64,000 nt of DNA from CAIRDP01 sp037138335 (GTDB lineage Bacteria > Bacteroidota > Bacteroidia > Bacteroidales > FEN-979): the NCBI GenBank assembly GCA_037138335.1, contig JBAXIO010000004.1:62001-126000 (forward strand), read 5' to 3'. Under the pieces are notes generated by a model, which worked only from the letters and a program-made list of their open reading frames with translations, was not told where the DNA came from and made no database searches. The stretch's first letter is position 1. Every line of letters starts with the position of its first letter. Shown in pieces: positions 49,143 to 59,825 of this stretch. The position numbers and the translations under genes were made by a program.

Positions 49143-50960
49143 GTGAGCGCCCTGAATAAATATTTTTCCCACCTCGAACCCATTATCAGGTCCCTTCCTG
49201 ATAAGCCGGGAGTTTACCAGTATTTCGACGAAAAAAACCGTATCATCTACGTTGGCAAAGCGAAGAACCTCAAAAAAAGGGTCAGCTCATACTTCGTCAA
49301 GATCAATTCGATCAGCGGCAAGGTGCAGATGCTGGTGAGAAAAATTGCCGACATCAAATACATCGTGGTCGCGACGGAACAGGATGCCCTCCTGCTCGAA
49401 AACAACCTTATCAAGAAATACCGCCCCCACTATAATGTCAGCCTTAAGGACGATAAAACATTTCCCTGGATATGCATCAAAAACGAGCCGTTTCCAAGGG
49501 TTTTCAGCACCCGGACAGTCATCCGCGACGGATCCCAGTACTTCGGGCCTTATGCAAACGTCAGGCTGATGCATACCCTGCTTGACCTTACCCGCCAGCT
49601 GTATCCTATCCGAAACTGCAATTTAAAGCTTACCGAAAAAAATATTGAAGGCGGGAAATTCAAGGTCTGCCTGGAGTACCATATCGGGAATTGCAAAGGC
49701 CCCTGCGAGAATATGCAGAGCGTTACTGACTATGACAAGAGCATTGCCTCTATTAAGGATATTATAAAGGGGAATATATCATCGGTCTCTCGCCAGCTCC
49801 GTGAACTTATGATGCAGTATGCTTCCGAGCTTGAGTTCGAAAAGGCCCATATCGTGAAGGAGAAACTTGAATTGCTCGACAAATACCAGAGCAAATCCAC
49901 GATCGTGAATCCTTCAATCAACGACGTGGACGTGTTTTCAATTATCTCCGACGGGCTTACAGCTTACGTAAACTACCTTAAGGTCATGAACGGGGCTATA
50001 ATCCAGGTTCACACCATAGAATTGCAAAAGAAACTTGACGAAACGCCCGAAGAACTCCTGTCCATCGCCATTACCGATATCAGGCAAAGGTTTGAAAGCA
50101 ATTCCCCGGAGATCATTTTACCATTCATGCCGGAGTTTGAGATGCCCGGGGTCTTTTACACAATCCCTAAAATAGGAGATAAACGGAAACTGCTCGACCT
50201 CTCGGAAAGAAATGTTAGGTATTACCAGCTTGAAAAAGAAAAGCAAAAAGACCTGGTAGATCCCGAACATAAAAGCAAAAGGATACTGGATACCATGATG
50301 AAAGACCTCAGGATGCCTGAACTTCCTGTGCACATTGAGTGTTTCGACAATTCCAATATCCAGGGCAGCTTCCCTGTCGCGGCTATGGTCTGCTTTAAAA
50401 ACGCCAGGCCCGACAAAAACGAATACAGGCATTATAATATTAAAACCGTGGAAGGGCCTGATGATTTTGCATCGATGGAAGAGATCATCTACAGGCGTTA
50501 TAAAAGGCTGCTCGAAGAGGAAAAATCATTGCCTCAGCTCATCATTGTCGACGGAGGAAAGGGGCAGCTCAGTTCCGCTATTGGCAGCCTGGAGAAACTG
50601 GGGCTCAAAGGGAAGATCACCATTATCGGCATTGCCAAGAAACTCGAAGAGATCTACTATCCCAACGATCCGCTTCCGATGTACCTCGACAAAAAATCAG
50701 AAACCCTCAGGGTCATCCAGCAGCTCCGCGACGAAGCCCATCGTTTTGGCATCACCCACCACCGCCGCCGAAGGGAGAAGGCAGCCCTGGCTCCCAGGCT
50801 GATGGAGATCGAAGGTATCGGTTATTCGCTGAACCAGAAACTTCTGTGGAAATTCAAATCAGTGAAAAACATCCGTGCTGCTTCGCTTGAAGACTTGCAG
50901 GAAACGATCGGGAAAGCAAAAGGGAAGATGGTTTGGGATCATTTTCATGTGAAGGAGTGA
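49143..50960 (+). CDS. uvrC: UvrABC nucleotide excision repair subunit C
   Basis: 605 residues from a GTG codon one base after the previous stop; no closer ATG fits. Domains in order: GIY-YIG nuclease (KPGVYQYFDEKNRIIYVGKA, about 20-100), a cysteine-rich region (CKGPCENMQS), the UVR motif (YASELEFEKAHIVKEKLELL), the RNase H-like nuclease (HIECFDNSNIQGSFPVAAMV; LIIVDGGKGQLSSA; TITHHRRRREKAAL-like), and C-terminal HhH repeats (LMEIEGIGYSLNQKLLWKF). It makes the two incisions around damaged bases. Confidence 0.97.
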   Translation: MSALNKYFSHLEPIIRSLPDKPGVYQYFDEKNRIIYVGKAKNLKKRVSSYFVKINSISGKVQMLVRKIADIKYIVVATEQDALLLENNLIKKYRPHYNVSLKDDKTFPWICIKNEPFPRVFSTRTVIRDGSQYFGPYANVRLMHTLLDLTRQLYPIRNCNLKLTEKNIEGGKFKVCLEYHIGNCKGPCENMQSVTDYDKSIASIKDIIKGNISSVSRQLRELMMQYASELEFEKAHIVKEKLELLDKYQSKSTIVNPSINDVDVFSIISDGLTAYVNYLKVMNGAIIQVHTIELQKKLDETPEELLSIAITDIRQRFESNSPEIILPFMPEFEMPGVFYTIPKIGDKRKLLDLSERNVRYYQLEKEKQKDLVDPEHKSKRILDTMMKDLRMPELPVHIECFDNSNIQGSFPVAAMVCFKNARPDKNEYRHYNIKTVEGPDDFASMEEIIYRRYKRLLEEEKSLPQLIIVDGGKGQLSSAIGSLEKLGLKGKITIIGIAKKLEEIYYPNDPLPMYLDKKSETLRVIQQLRDEAHRFGITHHRRRREKAALAPRLMEIEGIGYSLNQKLLWKFKSVKNIRAASLEDLQETIGKAKGKMVWDHFHVKE

Positions 50961-50965
50961 TGCTT

Positions 50966-51358
50966 TTATTCGCTTGTCAGGAACTCATGCGCCCATAAGG
51001 CTATAACAGCAACCATAGTCCCGAAGGTATCAGCAAAGAAATCCTTCCAGTCGGCTGTCCTGAGAGGGATGACCCAACCCTGCAAAAGTTCTGTGGCTCC
51101 GCCAATAAACATGCTGATGATAAGCGCCCAGATCATTGCAAAATCTCTCACAAAACCCGGATTCCCTGACTTAACAAACCCTTTTATCAGCAAGAAAGAA
51201 AACACCATGAATATGAACAGGTGAACCAGCTTATCGGGATGAAGCCTGTCGATCCACATCGGAACCCTGGGAATAGCATTCCCGGGCATAAGCGTAAGTA
51301 TAAGGATGAGAAAGCCCCAGACAATGCCCCAGCGGTTATTTCTCAGGAAAATGGTCAC
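50966..51358 (-). CDS. VanZ-like membrane protein
   Basis: 130 residues, starting at GTG (51358) 15 bases after the gcvH stop. Four membrane segments; LHPDKLVHLFIFMVFSFLLI and ISMFIGGATELLQGWVIPLR, then TADWKDFFADTFGT, are the VanZ-like pattern. The neighbourhood gcvH-vanZ downstream of sprA is common in Bacteroidota. Function unknown. Confidence 0.85.
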   Translation of the reverse strand: MTIFLRNNRWGIVWGFLILILTLMPGNAIPRVPMWIDRLHPDKLVHLFIFMVFSFLLIKGFVKSGNPGFVRDFAMIWALIISMFIGGATELLQGWVIPLRTADWKDFFADTFGTMVAVIALWAHEFLTSE

Positions 51359-51373
51359 GAAAATGTCAGATAT

Positions 51374-51754
51374 TTACCCCTGGATCTGGGCCTGGTATTG
51401 CTCGGGGCTCAGAAGTTCAGCAACTTCATCAATATTGGTGATCTTGATTTTGACAACCCAGCCTTCCGTATAAGGATCTTTGTTGATAAGTTCAGGTGTA
51501 GTTGTAAGGGCCTCATTAAATTCAAGGACTTCACCTCCGACAGGCATAAACATATCCGATACTGTTTTCACGGCTTCAATGGTCCCGAATGCTTCATGTT
51601 TTTCAAGTATCTCGCCAACAGTTTCAACTTCAATAAACACGATATCCCCCAGTTCATGCTGGGCAAAGTCGGTAATGCCTACAAAAGCATGTTCTCCATC
51701 AATTTTCAGCCATTCATGGTCCTTAGTGTACTTTAAATTTTCAGGAACGTTCAT
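51374..51754 (-). CDS. gcvH: Glycine cleavage system H protein
   Basis: 126 residues, full length. The lipoyl-accepting lysine is K63 in GTIEAVKTVSDM. Other family text: KDHEWLKIDGEHAFVGITDF, AQHELGDIVFIEVETVG and KIKITNIDEVAELLS. It shuttles the aminomethyl group between the P, T and L proteins, none of which is encoded in the window. A -7 box TAATTTTG (minus strand) lies at 51777-51784, 22 bases before the start. Confidence 0.96.
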   Translation of the reverse strand: MNVPENLKYTKDHEWLKIDGEHAFVGITDFAQHELGDIVFIEVETVGEILEKHEAFGTIEAVKTVSDMFMPVGGEVLEFNEALTTTPELINKDPYTEGWVVKIKITNIDEVAELLSPEQYQAQIQG

Positions 51755-51776
51755 AGTATTCAGATTTAAGTTTTTT

Positions 51777-51784
51777 CAAAATTA
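51777..51784 (-). promoter_or_regulatory. -7 box for gcvH
   Basis: TAATTTTG on the minus strand, an exact TAnnTTTG match. Confidence 0.55.
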
Positions 51785-51854
51785 CAATTTTTCTTCCTTC
51801 AAAGGCCCCTGTCGATAAATTATTGTTACCTGTTTAACAATCCCGTTATCCCGC

Positions 51855-51902
51855 ATCCAGCTATCCAGCTATCCAGTTATCCAGTCATCCAGTCATCCAG
51901 TT
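51855..51902 (+). repeat. ATCCAGYY octamer array between gcvH and sprA
   Basis: Six tandem units with the same ATCCAGYY word as the array at 42794-42905, eight bases from the sprA stop codon. Confidence 0.93.
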
Positions 51903-51910
51903 TTACCGTC

Positions 51911-54900
51911 TTATTGCGATAACGAGAACCTCAGCGCCAGGCCCCCCTGTGTATTAGAGGTACGGTATTGGTTCGAGACATAGGGAGTATTGATGTCTTT
52001 CTTGAAATAGAACTGTATGTTGAACTTCTGGCTCAGGTTATAGTCGGCAGTGAAATTGATGTTCATAACCTGCTGGCCGATTGAGATCTGGTTTACATCC
52101 TGGTCGACCCTGCGAAGGACGGTGCGGTTCTTACGTATACTGAAGTCGAGTTTAAGGGCCAGGTCGCTTTTTGTTTTTGCTTTCTTACCTCCTCCGAGCA
52201 AACCCGAAAAATTCAGCTTAATCCCTTTGATCCTGTATCCAAGGCCGACAATGAATTCGCTTGAAGCAACTTCCGTAAGCTGGTTATTAGAGAAACTGAA
52301 GCTGAGGGTGCGGGAGCGGCGCATCTCAAAATTGGCAAGAAGGCTGTTTATGAAGCCAAGGTCGATACGGATGAGCGGACTGAATTGTTCATTAATTGTC
52401 ATCACTCCTATCTGGCGGTCGGGGATGAAATTTCCGGCATCGTCCAGAACATTCGGGTAGCCCCCGGCTTCTCCATATTTAATGTTGGATACGAAATTGC
52501 TGACGGTATAGGTACATATGTAGGCGTGGGTGACAGTAACCGTTCGCATGAATGTCTTTATCCAGGGCAATTTGGCTAATCCGTCATAAGTGAGCCTCCA
52601 GTTCGGCAGCGGGATGGAAGGGAATGCGGTCAGGTTGATCTTGGAGGGATTGCTGCCCTTATAAGCCGCCAGGAAAGCAGTTGTAAGAACGTCCTGGTCA
52701 ACCGGGCTATATCCAACAGGGAAACCGGTAGAGTCAACCACCCCTTTGGAATTGGGGTTTTGTGCCGCATACCGGTCGGCGATCACTTTACGTATCTGCT
52801 TGAGCTTCTCAAAGGCCGGAGACACCCCGAATTTATCCTGCTTGTCAAAGGCCGTTGCGATCATGATAGTCGACATGGTGAAGGTTCCCATCTGTGTAGG
52901 GGAGAACGGGTAGAACCCGTCAAGCGCCGGGGACCATTTGTAATATTCCTGCCTGGTGGTGGAATAATTTTTAACGGCATTGAGCTCTATCCTGAGATCC
53001 TTGAATGGTTCCACCGAAACACTCGCAGTGAAATTCTCGGTAAACTTATTGATGTATGCGGTATTCAACATGGTATCCATGGTAATCCACCCGCGTTCAC
53101 CGGCTTTTTGCCTGATATCCTTCTGATCGCCAAAAACGAAACCCAATCCGGGAGCATTCTGTGACCAGTTGTTCCCCAGGGCCTCAGGCCGGGGGTAAAA
53201 ACCGGGGAGCTGAATACCGCTCGACTGGGAGTATTGGAATTTGGCGCTTCTCACAGCCATAAGTACCCTTAAGGTTCCATCCAGGATCATCTTACCAATA
53301 TCCTTCTTTGGTTTCTGGCCTTTCAGTGTGTCCTGGCTGGCTGTCTTTGCATTCTTATCGGTAAGTTTTCCGGGTCCCCCTTTTTCATTCCTTGGGTTTT
53401 TCTGATTCCCCGCATTGATCTTTTTCAGGTATGGGATCTTATTATACAGGTTTATGAAATTCAGATTCCCGTTCAGGATCTTGGTGTTGTTGTTTTCGGC
53501 CGTATTCCCGAAAGTAGCCTGGACCGATAGGGCGCTGCCAGTCCAGCGGTAGCTCCCCTGGTATCCTGCAGTAAGAGAGATCCAGTCAATAATAGGTATT
53601 TTAGATAGAGGCAGATCCCAGGTAACACTAAATGCCTGGTTGTAATTATTCATCGTTCCGAACGAGAAGATCTGGTCCCATACCTGGGAACGGTTAGAGC
53701 GGTCGATCACACCTGGCGGCTCGTTGATAAAAGCCTGGGCATTGGCCACAAGGCTCACTTTTAATGATTTTGTAAAGTCCCATTTAAGGTCATACAGCCT
53801 GCTCCAGTTCCAGGTCTTGATATAAAATGTCTCCATGGGAACAATGGCCTGGGTTTTGTTCCTGAACTTACGGGTATCGAACTCCCTGTTCATGTCGGTC
53901 CTGAAAGAAAACGATTTGGGCAGGTATGAGAAGTTGAAATCCCTGAAAAGCGAAAGATATTTCGATCTCAGGAACTTAACCTTGCTCAAAGGAGCTACCG
54001 AGGGTGGAATGGCACTGTAATTATATCCCAAACCTCCCACGTATTTTTTTCTCAGATCGTACTCTATATCGACATCCCGGTGAAAGATCTCAGAATAAGC
54101 ATAGCTGATGTTGAAATTTTCAATATCGTAAATCTTTGGCTTCTTCGTCAGGTTGGTTTTTTCCTTCCTCACATTCATGAGGTTGAAATTTTTCCGGTAC
54201 GTATACCCTTCGGTGAGCTGCCTTATTGAGTCCTTCTGTGCCTGGCTGTCGTATATCTTCAGCACATCCGAGAGATACAGGTCAGGGTTAAGGGGATCAT
54301 ATTTCGGGGTATTCTTCTGCATTGAATAATCAAAATGCATAGGGATACGGATACCCGACTTGGCAGGGAAGAATTTTCCAAGTTCCAGGTCTGTATCAAA
54401 GCCAAACATAGTGATGGCTTCCATGGCACGTTCGGTTTGCTTTTGCTCGAGGGAACCAAAGCCCGAGCTTGAGTAACTGCCTGTAAACTGCACCCGTCCC
54501 AGGTCGGCAAGATCCACGGCCAGCCTTGCCGTGGCGGCCCATCCTCCCTGTTTGTTAAACCCGGTAAGACGCAATTCATCGACCCATATCTCGGCACATT
54601 TTTCCTGGCCGTCATCATCCTTGTTCGCCCCTCCTTTTTTCGGATTTCTCACCCCGATCATTATGGATTTTACATCGCTGATTGTGGGTGAGCCTACAAT
54701 GGTGATTGTATTGGCGCCGTCCATTTCCGAGTACGGGTATGAAAGGCTTACATTCGCCCCATGCTGGGCCATCACCACATAACGGTTATATTTAACCTGT
54801 ACCAGCCGGGCCAGGTCTATGTTAAACGCATTGGCGTCGGGCCAGATGGCATCGGGGTTGTTGACGCTTGTCCCCCAGGGTGTGAAATGGAGAGGGATAT

Positions 54901-57900
54901 CGTATTCATAAAAGTTATCGGTGAAGTCGGAACCTATCCTGATGAATACATTAAGGTCCCCGGTCTTAACATCCTGGCTTTCGATCGACTTTTCGGCATG
55001 TACGAACATGTTGAGGAACTTGAACTGGCGAAAATCGAATTCACAGGTCTTGTAGGCCCCGCGAGCATCCCCGTCGACCAGGTTGCAAATTTTGAACGAC
55101 ATTGACTGTTCGTTCAGTTTCTGCATATTGGTCGAACCCCAGTTCGTTTCCCTGACTATTCCCGGGGGTATCACATAGGGGATAGGTTGTTTGCTCCCGT
55201 TTTCCTCGATACTGACCGTAGCAATATCAAAAGTAGTCTGGCTTTGCTGATTGTCGGGAATGTATTCCCCCGGCGCCAGTAAAGAGTTGGTATATCTCCT
55301 CCATTCGCCCCTTGTGAGCTCAAGGGTTGCAAAACGGCAAACGATGGGCCTCTGGAAATTTTTAAAGAAAACACGCATGAAACGGATGGAGGTAAAATCG
55401 GAAATATTACCTACAACCTTATCGGGTGTGCGTACAGGAATTTTAAACTGGTACCATTTTACAGCCCCTCTCTGTCCGTCGGCCAGGGGGATATTTGTAG
55501 CATAGTAAACGTTGTTGATATAATTCATCCCTGCCTGCATCTGGTCCCTGCGAAGATGCACCACGTATTGGTAGTAACGTTCAGCCTCACTGAGCGTATT
55601 GTCTTTATTGATATCTTCAATATTAGGAATTGTGGTTGCAAGGGTTGGGTATGATTCCGGCGACTGGGACTGGGTTGGTGAATTACCATCGGGGCCGTTG
55701 AACATTTTATACCTCGCTAAAACCCTGCTGTATGTAGTGTCATTGTCATAATCGCTGCCCCTGAAATAGTGATAATCGTCGGCAGAAGGGTCAGCAGATG
55801 CATTTTTATAAGCCTGGGATGCTGAACCGAAAGCGCTCCTTACCTTGCTTACGTAGATTGTATCGAAGAATGTCTTTTCGTCGGAATCCATGAGCCCGTC
55901 ATAACCAACATCCTGGTAAGGCCTGGAAGCGGGGTCGTTGTCAAATGCATCGACCAGGGCCTGCAAACGGGGGACCCGCCCCCATATCGTCGTATCAACA
56001 ATCGCCTCCCCTGTCGCATTCCTGGTTGCGGAAGTAGTAGGCAGCCCGTTTTCGTAACTTTTCCTGCCGTCCCTCAGGATATCTTCAGAAACATCCCCCA
56101 GGTTGAAATACAGCTCACCCGAATTGGTGGAATCATAGGCGAAAGGATCCATCATCCAGAATTCAATATATTGAACATTGGCGGCATCAAAGTCAGTGGT
56201 TTCTATTCTCCGCATTATACCGCCCCACCTTGTCTCAGGGAAAGCCAGGCTTCCATCCTGGTTAAGTCCTTTGGAAAAAGCCGAAGGCAGAACATCATAA
56301 TTATATGGTCCTTTTTCCTTGGGATAATAGGCAAAATTCAGGACGGCAAGGTTAACCGGGACCCCGTTTAACGGCTGTTTGTTTGGGAAGACTTCCGTTT
56401 CCCATACCTGGCGGGCATACTGCGTGGATAGCTCCTGTGGGCTGATGTTGGGAGGTACAAGGCTTGTGTTTTTATCGTAAAACAGCGGGTCGATAATGTA
56501 CCATGCAAGTTTCGCACGATTGAAGCCGTACTCACGTCCTATGCCGTTAGCGGCCTCCGGGAACATGTTAAGGGTGGTCTGCATCTGGGGTGTTGAAGCA
56601 AGGTACCAGGTACCTATGTTTTTGAGGTCGATCGTCGACTTGGCTCCTTCAAAATCATCGATATAGGTCGTGCCTGATTTCCCTATTGCCTTGGAATGAC
56701 CCGGTATGAACTGGGCAAATTCAGCATCAATTGAAACAGTGGATGGCGCTTTGGTAGCAATGAACGGGAGGGCATCAACAAGCCGGGTGATGAGGCGGGA
56801 CTGGGTGCGGTAAGAAAGGTTAACCCCCCAGATGGTGTTCGACATGGGCTCATCTCCGTAATTCACTTTTGTAGTAAGGGGGCGTTCGTTCAGGTTCATG
56901 ATCGTTGCGCCTATGTTAAAATCCTTGTTCAATTTATAATCGAGATGGGCGCCTATCAAACGTTTGGTCTGTATATTAAACATCTGGTTGCTCTCCATCG
57001 ATATATTGATGGGGGTTCCCGAATTCAGCAGCCCTTCATTGATGATACGAACCCGGCCCAGAGTATAATCCACGGTATAGTCAACATTCTCGGTAAGCTG
57101 AACCCCGCCTGCAGTAACCCTGACAGAACCCTGGGGTACATTAAGTGCATTAAGGGATATTTCAGAACCTGTTGTCGATTTATAAAACCCGTCAAGCACA
57201 AATTTGTTCTTATCGGGATATTGCCTGGCCTGCGACTTTGTAAGAGTGTAGAGTGAGTCATAACAATATTTGGAGGCAAGCGCAAGGGATCCGGAGGGGT
57301 CATTGGGATCGTAGATCGAATCCCTCAACGATTGTCCAAAAGGCTCGAGAACCGTGAAAAATATCCTTCCGTTAGCTGACTGAATAGTTCCCCCCATCGT
57401 GGCAGCCTGGTCAAGAAAATCGAACATCCCGTCGGGAGGCGGGTTTGCCTGCATGTTCAGGTTGTCGAAATTAAGAACCCTGAGCAGCGGGACACCCTTA
57501 ATGCGGCTTTCACTGATATAGGATGTTGGCACCCCGTTGGAGTTCCCGTTGTAAAGGACGTTGAGTGTGAAATCGGTAGGCTGCACCTGGTAAGCTCCGA
57601 GCGAATACACATTCTTCATCATGAGGTTCCATATCGGGATGCGGGTATTCAGCGAAGTGCTCTTTAAAAGTTTTACAACCAAACTGTTAGGCGTGTTGAT
57701 CCCCTGGTCTGAAAACTCCCCTACCTGGTAAACCCTGGGGTCACCAACTATCTGGTACTGGAAAGAAACAGCAAGGGTCTGATCAGAATTGAGATTGGTA
57801 TTAAGAGAAATAAAACCGAGCTTGGAGTTGAAAGTATACTCGGCGGGAAGCAGCTTCCGTGCACTCTCGATCTTCTCAAAATCCACGCCTGAAACCAGGA

Positions 57901-59185
57901 AAAACGGTGAGCTTTTGAGATATTCGGTAACGCTGTTTATATTGCGCACCTTAGCGGAGTCAGCCGCGTTGGGCATTAACGTTGAGAATAAGGTATTCGA
58001 GTTGTTTGAAGGCTTGGACTGCCCCGGGTTGGGATAAAACTGCTGTTTATTATAGGGGTTGAACTCACCCAGGTCCTGGAAAGCCACAATGTTGCGGTTC
58101 TCGGTAACGGCAGCGCCGATATTGGTGACCCAGACTTCGATTTTTACAATATTTACGGCAGAGTTAACGATAGGAAGCGACTTCAATGCTTCCCGGTAAT
58201 GATCCCGAAAATACTGGGCAATAAAGAAGTGGCGGTTCTCTTCATACTCATCGGCCCTCAGCCTGAACTTGTTCGTTTGCGCATTTCCCTGGACTGTAAG
58301 GTTCTTCGTTTCGCTTTTTTGCTGTGAATAGAGCGCAGTTACACTCAGGCGGCCGAATCTCAATTTGGCCTTGATCCCGAAAAGGCTTTCGGTCCCTTTG
58401 ATCAGGGTTGTGTTCAGGGGCATGTTCACATTACCCCCCTCGATCAGCTGAATGATATCATCTTCCTTGCCCTCGTATTTTAGTTTGAGGGTGTTCTCAA
58501 AATCAAACGTGGCCTGGGTATTGTAGTTAATTTTGAATTCGATCTTGTCGCCGATCTTTGCGATCACATTCAACTGGATCTTCTCATTAAAATCAAAATT
58601 GGTCTGCCTCCTCTGGCGTGTATTCAGCATGGGGTCATCCCTCCTGTTTGAAACTATGCCGAAATTGATCTGGGCCGATCCCTGGGGACGTATGTCAACC
58701 GTATTGTTCCCGAATATAGTTTCAAAGAACTTTCCAGGGATATGAATCTTCGGTATCACACCCCTTGAGTTATCCATCCCGGCAGCTTCCGACCGTTCTT
58801 TCCAGTAGGACTGGAGGAGGTTCTGCATATCCTGGTCCTGGTACTCGCTGAACGACATGGTGGTGGGAATCCGGTAAGTCTCATTCCCTACTTTATACAG
58901 ATTGTAGTACTGGTTGGTGGAGGGGTCGTATTCAACGACTGTCGTGATATTCGAAGGGGTTTTAAGGTAAAGCGGGCTGGTTTTTCCACCTCCGGGCAGG
59001 GTGCCGTCGTACGAAAAGGGATATCTCAGGGTCGTATCGGAGTTCCTGTTCGTATCAGCTGCAAAAAGCAGATCCGGTGTCCGTCCAAAGCTCTGCCCCG
59101 GCCGGCCTGAATATGACGGCATAGCAAAACCTTGGAGAACCAGTAAGACAAGACAGTATTTTACAGCAATGTTAAAGTAATTCAC
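51911..59185 (-). CDS. sprA: SprA/Sov, type IX secretion outer membrane translocon
   Basis: 2424 residues from the GTG at 59185 (a TTG codon directly precedes it; no ATG exists before the signal peptide). The signal peptide is YCLVLLVLQGFAMPSYS. SprA forms the very large 36-strand pore through which T9SS cargo crosses the outer membrane. Features seen: FLNMFVHAEKS, LARLVQVKYNRYVVMAQHGA, KCAEIWVDELRLTGF, GGWAATARLAVDLADLGRVQ, FAWTGSYSSSGFGS-like strands (VQFTGSYSSSGFGSLEQKQT), and the TYIDDFEGAKSTIDLKNIGT motif, all characteristic of SprA/Sov. The length is normal for the family. The gene order ruvA-sprA-gcvH is widely kept in Bacteroidota. The C25 protease at 16.7 kb is a likely cargo. Confidence 0.96.
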   Translation of the reverse strand: MNYFNIAVKYCLVLLVLQGFAMPSYSGRPGQSFGRTPDLLFAADTNRNSDTTLRYPFSYDGTLPGGGKTSPLYLKTPSNITTVVEYDPSTNQYYNLYKVGNETYRIPTTMSFSEYQDQDMQNLLQSYWKERSEAAGMDNSRGVIPKIHIPGKFFETIFGNNTVDIRPQGSAQINFGIVSNRRDDPMLNTRQRRQTNFDFNEKIQLNVIAKIGDKIEFKINYNTQATFDFENTLKLKYEGKEDDIIQLIEGGNVNMPLNTTLIKGTESLFGIKAKLRFGRLSVTALYSQQKSETKNLTVQGNAQTNKFRLRADEYEENRHFFIAQYFRDHYREALKSLPIVNSAVNIVKIEVWVTNIGAAVTENRNIVAFQDLGEFNPYNKQQFYPNPGQSKPSNNSNTLFSTLMPNAADSAKVRNINSVTEYLKSSPFFLVSGVDFEKIESARKLLPAEYTFNSKLGFISLNTNLNSDQTLAVSFQYQIVGDPRVYQVGEFSDQGINTPNSLVVKLLKSTSLNTRIPIWNLMMKNVYSLGAYQVQPTDFTLNVLYNGNSNGVPTSYISESRIKGVPLLRVLNFDNLNMQANPPPDGMFDFLDQAATMGGTIQSANGRIFFTVLEPFGQSLRDSIYDPNDPSGSLALASKYCYDSLYTLTKSQARQYPDKNKFVLDGFYKSTTGSEISLNALNVPQGSVRVTAGGVQLTENVDYTVDYTLGRVRIINEGLLNSGTPINISMESNQMFNIQTKRLIGAHLDYKLNKDFNIGATIMNLNERPLTTKVNYGDEPMSNTIWGVNLSYRTQSRLITRLVDALPFIATKAPSTVSIDAEFAQFIPGHSKAIGKSGTTYIDDFEGAKSTIDLKNIGTWYLASTPQMQTTLNMFPEAANGIGREYGFNRAKLAWYIIDPLFYDKNTSLVPPNISPQELSTQYARQVWETEVFPNKQPLNGVPVNLAVLNFAYYPKEKGPYNYDVLPSAFSKGLNQDGSLAFPETRWGGIMRRIETTDFDAANVQYIEFWMMDPFAYDSTNSGELYFNLGDVSEDILRDGRKSYENGLPTTSATRNATGEAIVDTTIWGRVPRLQALVDAFDNDPASRPYQDVGYDGLMDSDEKTFFDTIYVSKVRSAFGSASQAYKNASADPSADDYHYFRGSDYDNDTTYSRVLARYKMFNGPDGNSPTQSQSPESYPTLATTIPNIEDINKDNTLSEAERYYQYVVHLRRDQMQAGMNYINNVYYATNIPLADGQRGAVKWYQFKIPVRTPDKVVGNISDFTSIRFMRVFFKNFQRPIVCRFATLELTRGEWRRYTNSLLAPGEYIPDNQQSQTTFDIATVSIEENGSKQPIPYVIPPGIVRETNWGSTNMQKLNEQSMSFKICNLVDGDARGAYKTCEFDFRQFKFLNMFVHAEKSIESQDVKTGDLNVFIRIGSDFTDNFYEYDIPLHFTPWGTSVNNPDAIWPDANAFNIDLARLVQVKYNRYVVMAQHGANVSLSYPYSEMDGANTITIVGSPTISDVKSIMIGVRNPKKGGANKDDDGQEKCAEIWVDELRLTGFNKQGGWAATARLAVDLADLGRVQFTGSYSSSGFGSLEQKQTERAMEAITMFGFDTDLELGKFFPAKSGIRIPMHFDYSMQKNTPKYDPLNPDLYLSDVLKIYDSQAQKDSIRQLTEGYTYRKNFNLMNVRKEKTNLTKKPKIYDIENFNISYAYSEIFHRDVDIEYDLRKKYVGGLGYNYSAIPPSVAPLSKVKFLRSKYLSLFRDFNFSYLPKSFSFRTDMNREFDTRKFRNKTQAIVPMETFYIKTWNWSRLYDLKWDFTKSLKVSLVANAQAFINEPPGVIDRSNRSQVWDQIFSFGTMNNYNQAFSVTWDLPLSKIPIIDWISLTAGYQGSYRWTGSALSVQATFGNTAENNNTKILNGNLNFINLYNKIPYLKKINAGNQKNPRNEKGGPGKLTDKNAKTASQDTLKGQKPKKDIGKMILDGTLRVLMAVRSAKFQYSQSSGIQLPGFYPRPEALGNNWSQNAPGLGFVFGDQKDIRQKAGERGWITMDTMLNTAYINKFTENFTASVSVEPFKDLRIELNAVKNYSTTRQEYYKWSPALDGFYPFSPTQMGTFTMSTIMIATAFDKQDKFGVSPAFEKLKQIRKVIADRYAAQNPNSKGVVDSTGFPVGYSPVDQDVLTTAFLAAYKGSNPSKINLTAFPSIPLPNWRLTYDGLAKLPWIKTFMRTVTVTHAYICTYTVSNFVSNIKYGEAGGYPNVLDDAGNFIPDRQIGVMTINEQFSPLIRIDLGFINSLLANFEMRRSRTLSFSFSNNQLTEVASSEFIVGLGYRIKGIKLNFSGLLGGGKKAKTKSDLALKLDFSIRKNRTVLRRVDQDVNQISIGQQVMNINFTADYNLSQKFNIQFYFKKDINTPYVSNQYRTSNTQGGLALRFSLSQ

Positions 59186-59237
59186 CAATTCCGTTTTGTT
59201 CGTTAGCCAAGCCGGGTGAAATCAATTAAAGCAAACG

Positions 59238-59822
59238 TTATAACATCCTCAGCGCTTGCTTGATAAGCTGTTCCACCGATAAGCCGGAGCCTTCCGCTTC
59301 GATTATCTTGTTTAATACTTTCTCTGCCAGCACCTTGGGAAAACCCAAAATGCCTAATGCAGATAACGCTTCTTCCCGGTTTGTATTGTGTAAAACCCCT
59401 GATTTTTCCATAGGAATCAGGTGCCTCGAGAGTTTGTTTTTCAGGTCGATGATGATACGTTCTGCAGTTTTACTCCCGATACCTTTTATTCTCTGCAGCA
59501 TGGGAGCATTCCCGTCGACGATAGCCTGGGCTACCTCACTGGGATTCAGTGATGAAAGAATTATCCGTGCGGTATTAACACCAACTCCCGATACGCTGAT
59601 CAACTGGCGGAAAAGATCTCGTTCCCCGGTATCAATAAAACCAAAGAGCATATGTGCATCCTCTCTTACAACGAGATGGGTAAACAACAGGCAGCTTTCG
59701 TCATCGCCAAGTCTCGAGTAAGTATAGACCGAAATATTCAGGTAAAATGCAACACCATTGCAATCTATCACTGCATAGGCGGGATTTTTTTCGACCAGGC
59801 GGCCTTTCAGATATTCGTACAT
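59238..59822 (-). CDS. ruvA: Holliday junction branch migration protein RuvA
   Basis: 194 residues. OB-fold N-terminus (MYEYLKGRLVEKNPAYAVID), helix-hairpin-helix repeats (LFRQLISVSGVGVNTARIIL, then MLQRIKGIGSKTAERIIIDL), and a C-terminal domain (ALSALGILGFPKVLAEKVLN) that contacts RuvB. It holds the junction for branch migration. It begins three bases after the stop of the upstream TlpA-type gene and is followed 50 bases later by sprA. Confidence 0.96.
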   Translation of the reverse strand: MYEYLKGRLVEKNPAYAVIDCNGVAFYLNISVYTYSRLGDDESCLLFTHLVVREDAHMLFGFIDTGERDLFRQLISVSGVGVNTARIILSSLNPSEVAQAIVDGNAPMLQRIKGIGSKTAERIIIDLKNKLSRHLIPMEKSGVLHNTNREEALSALGILGFPKVLAEKVLNKIIEAEGSGLSVEQLIKQALRML

Positions 59823-59825
59823 ATG

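Noticed and set aside
51911..59185. Frameshift or fusion in the 2424-codon frame
   Set aside because: This is the normal size of SprA/Sov, and its motifs run in the expected order without a break.
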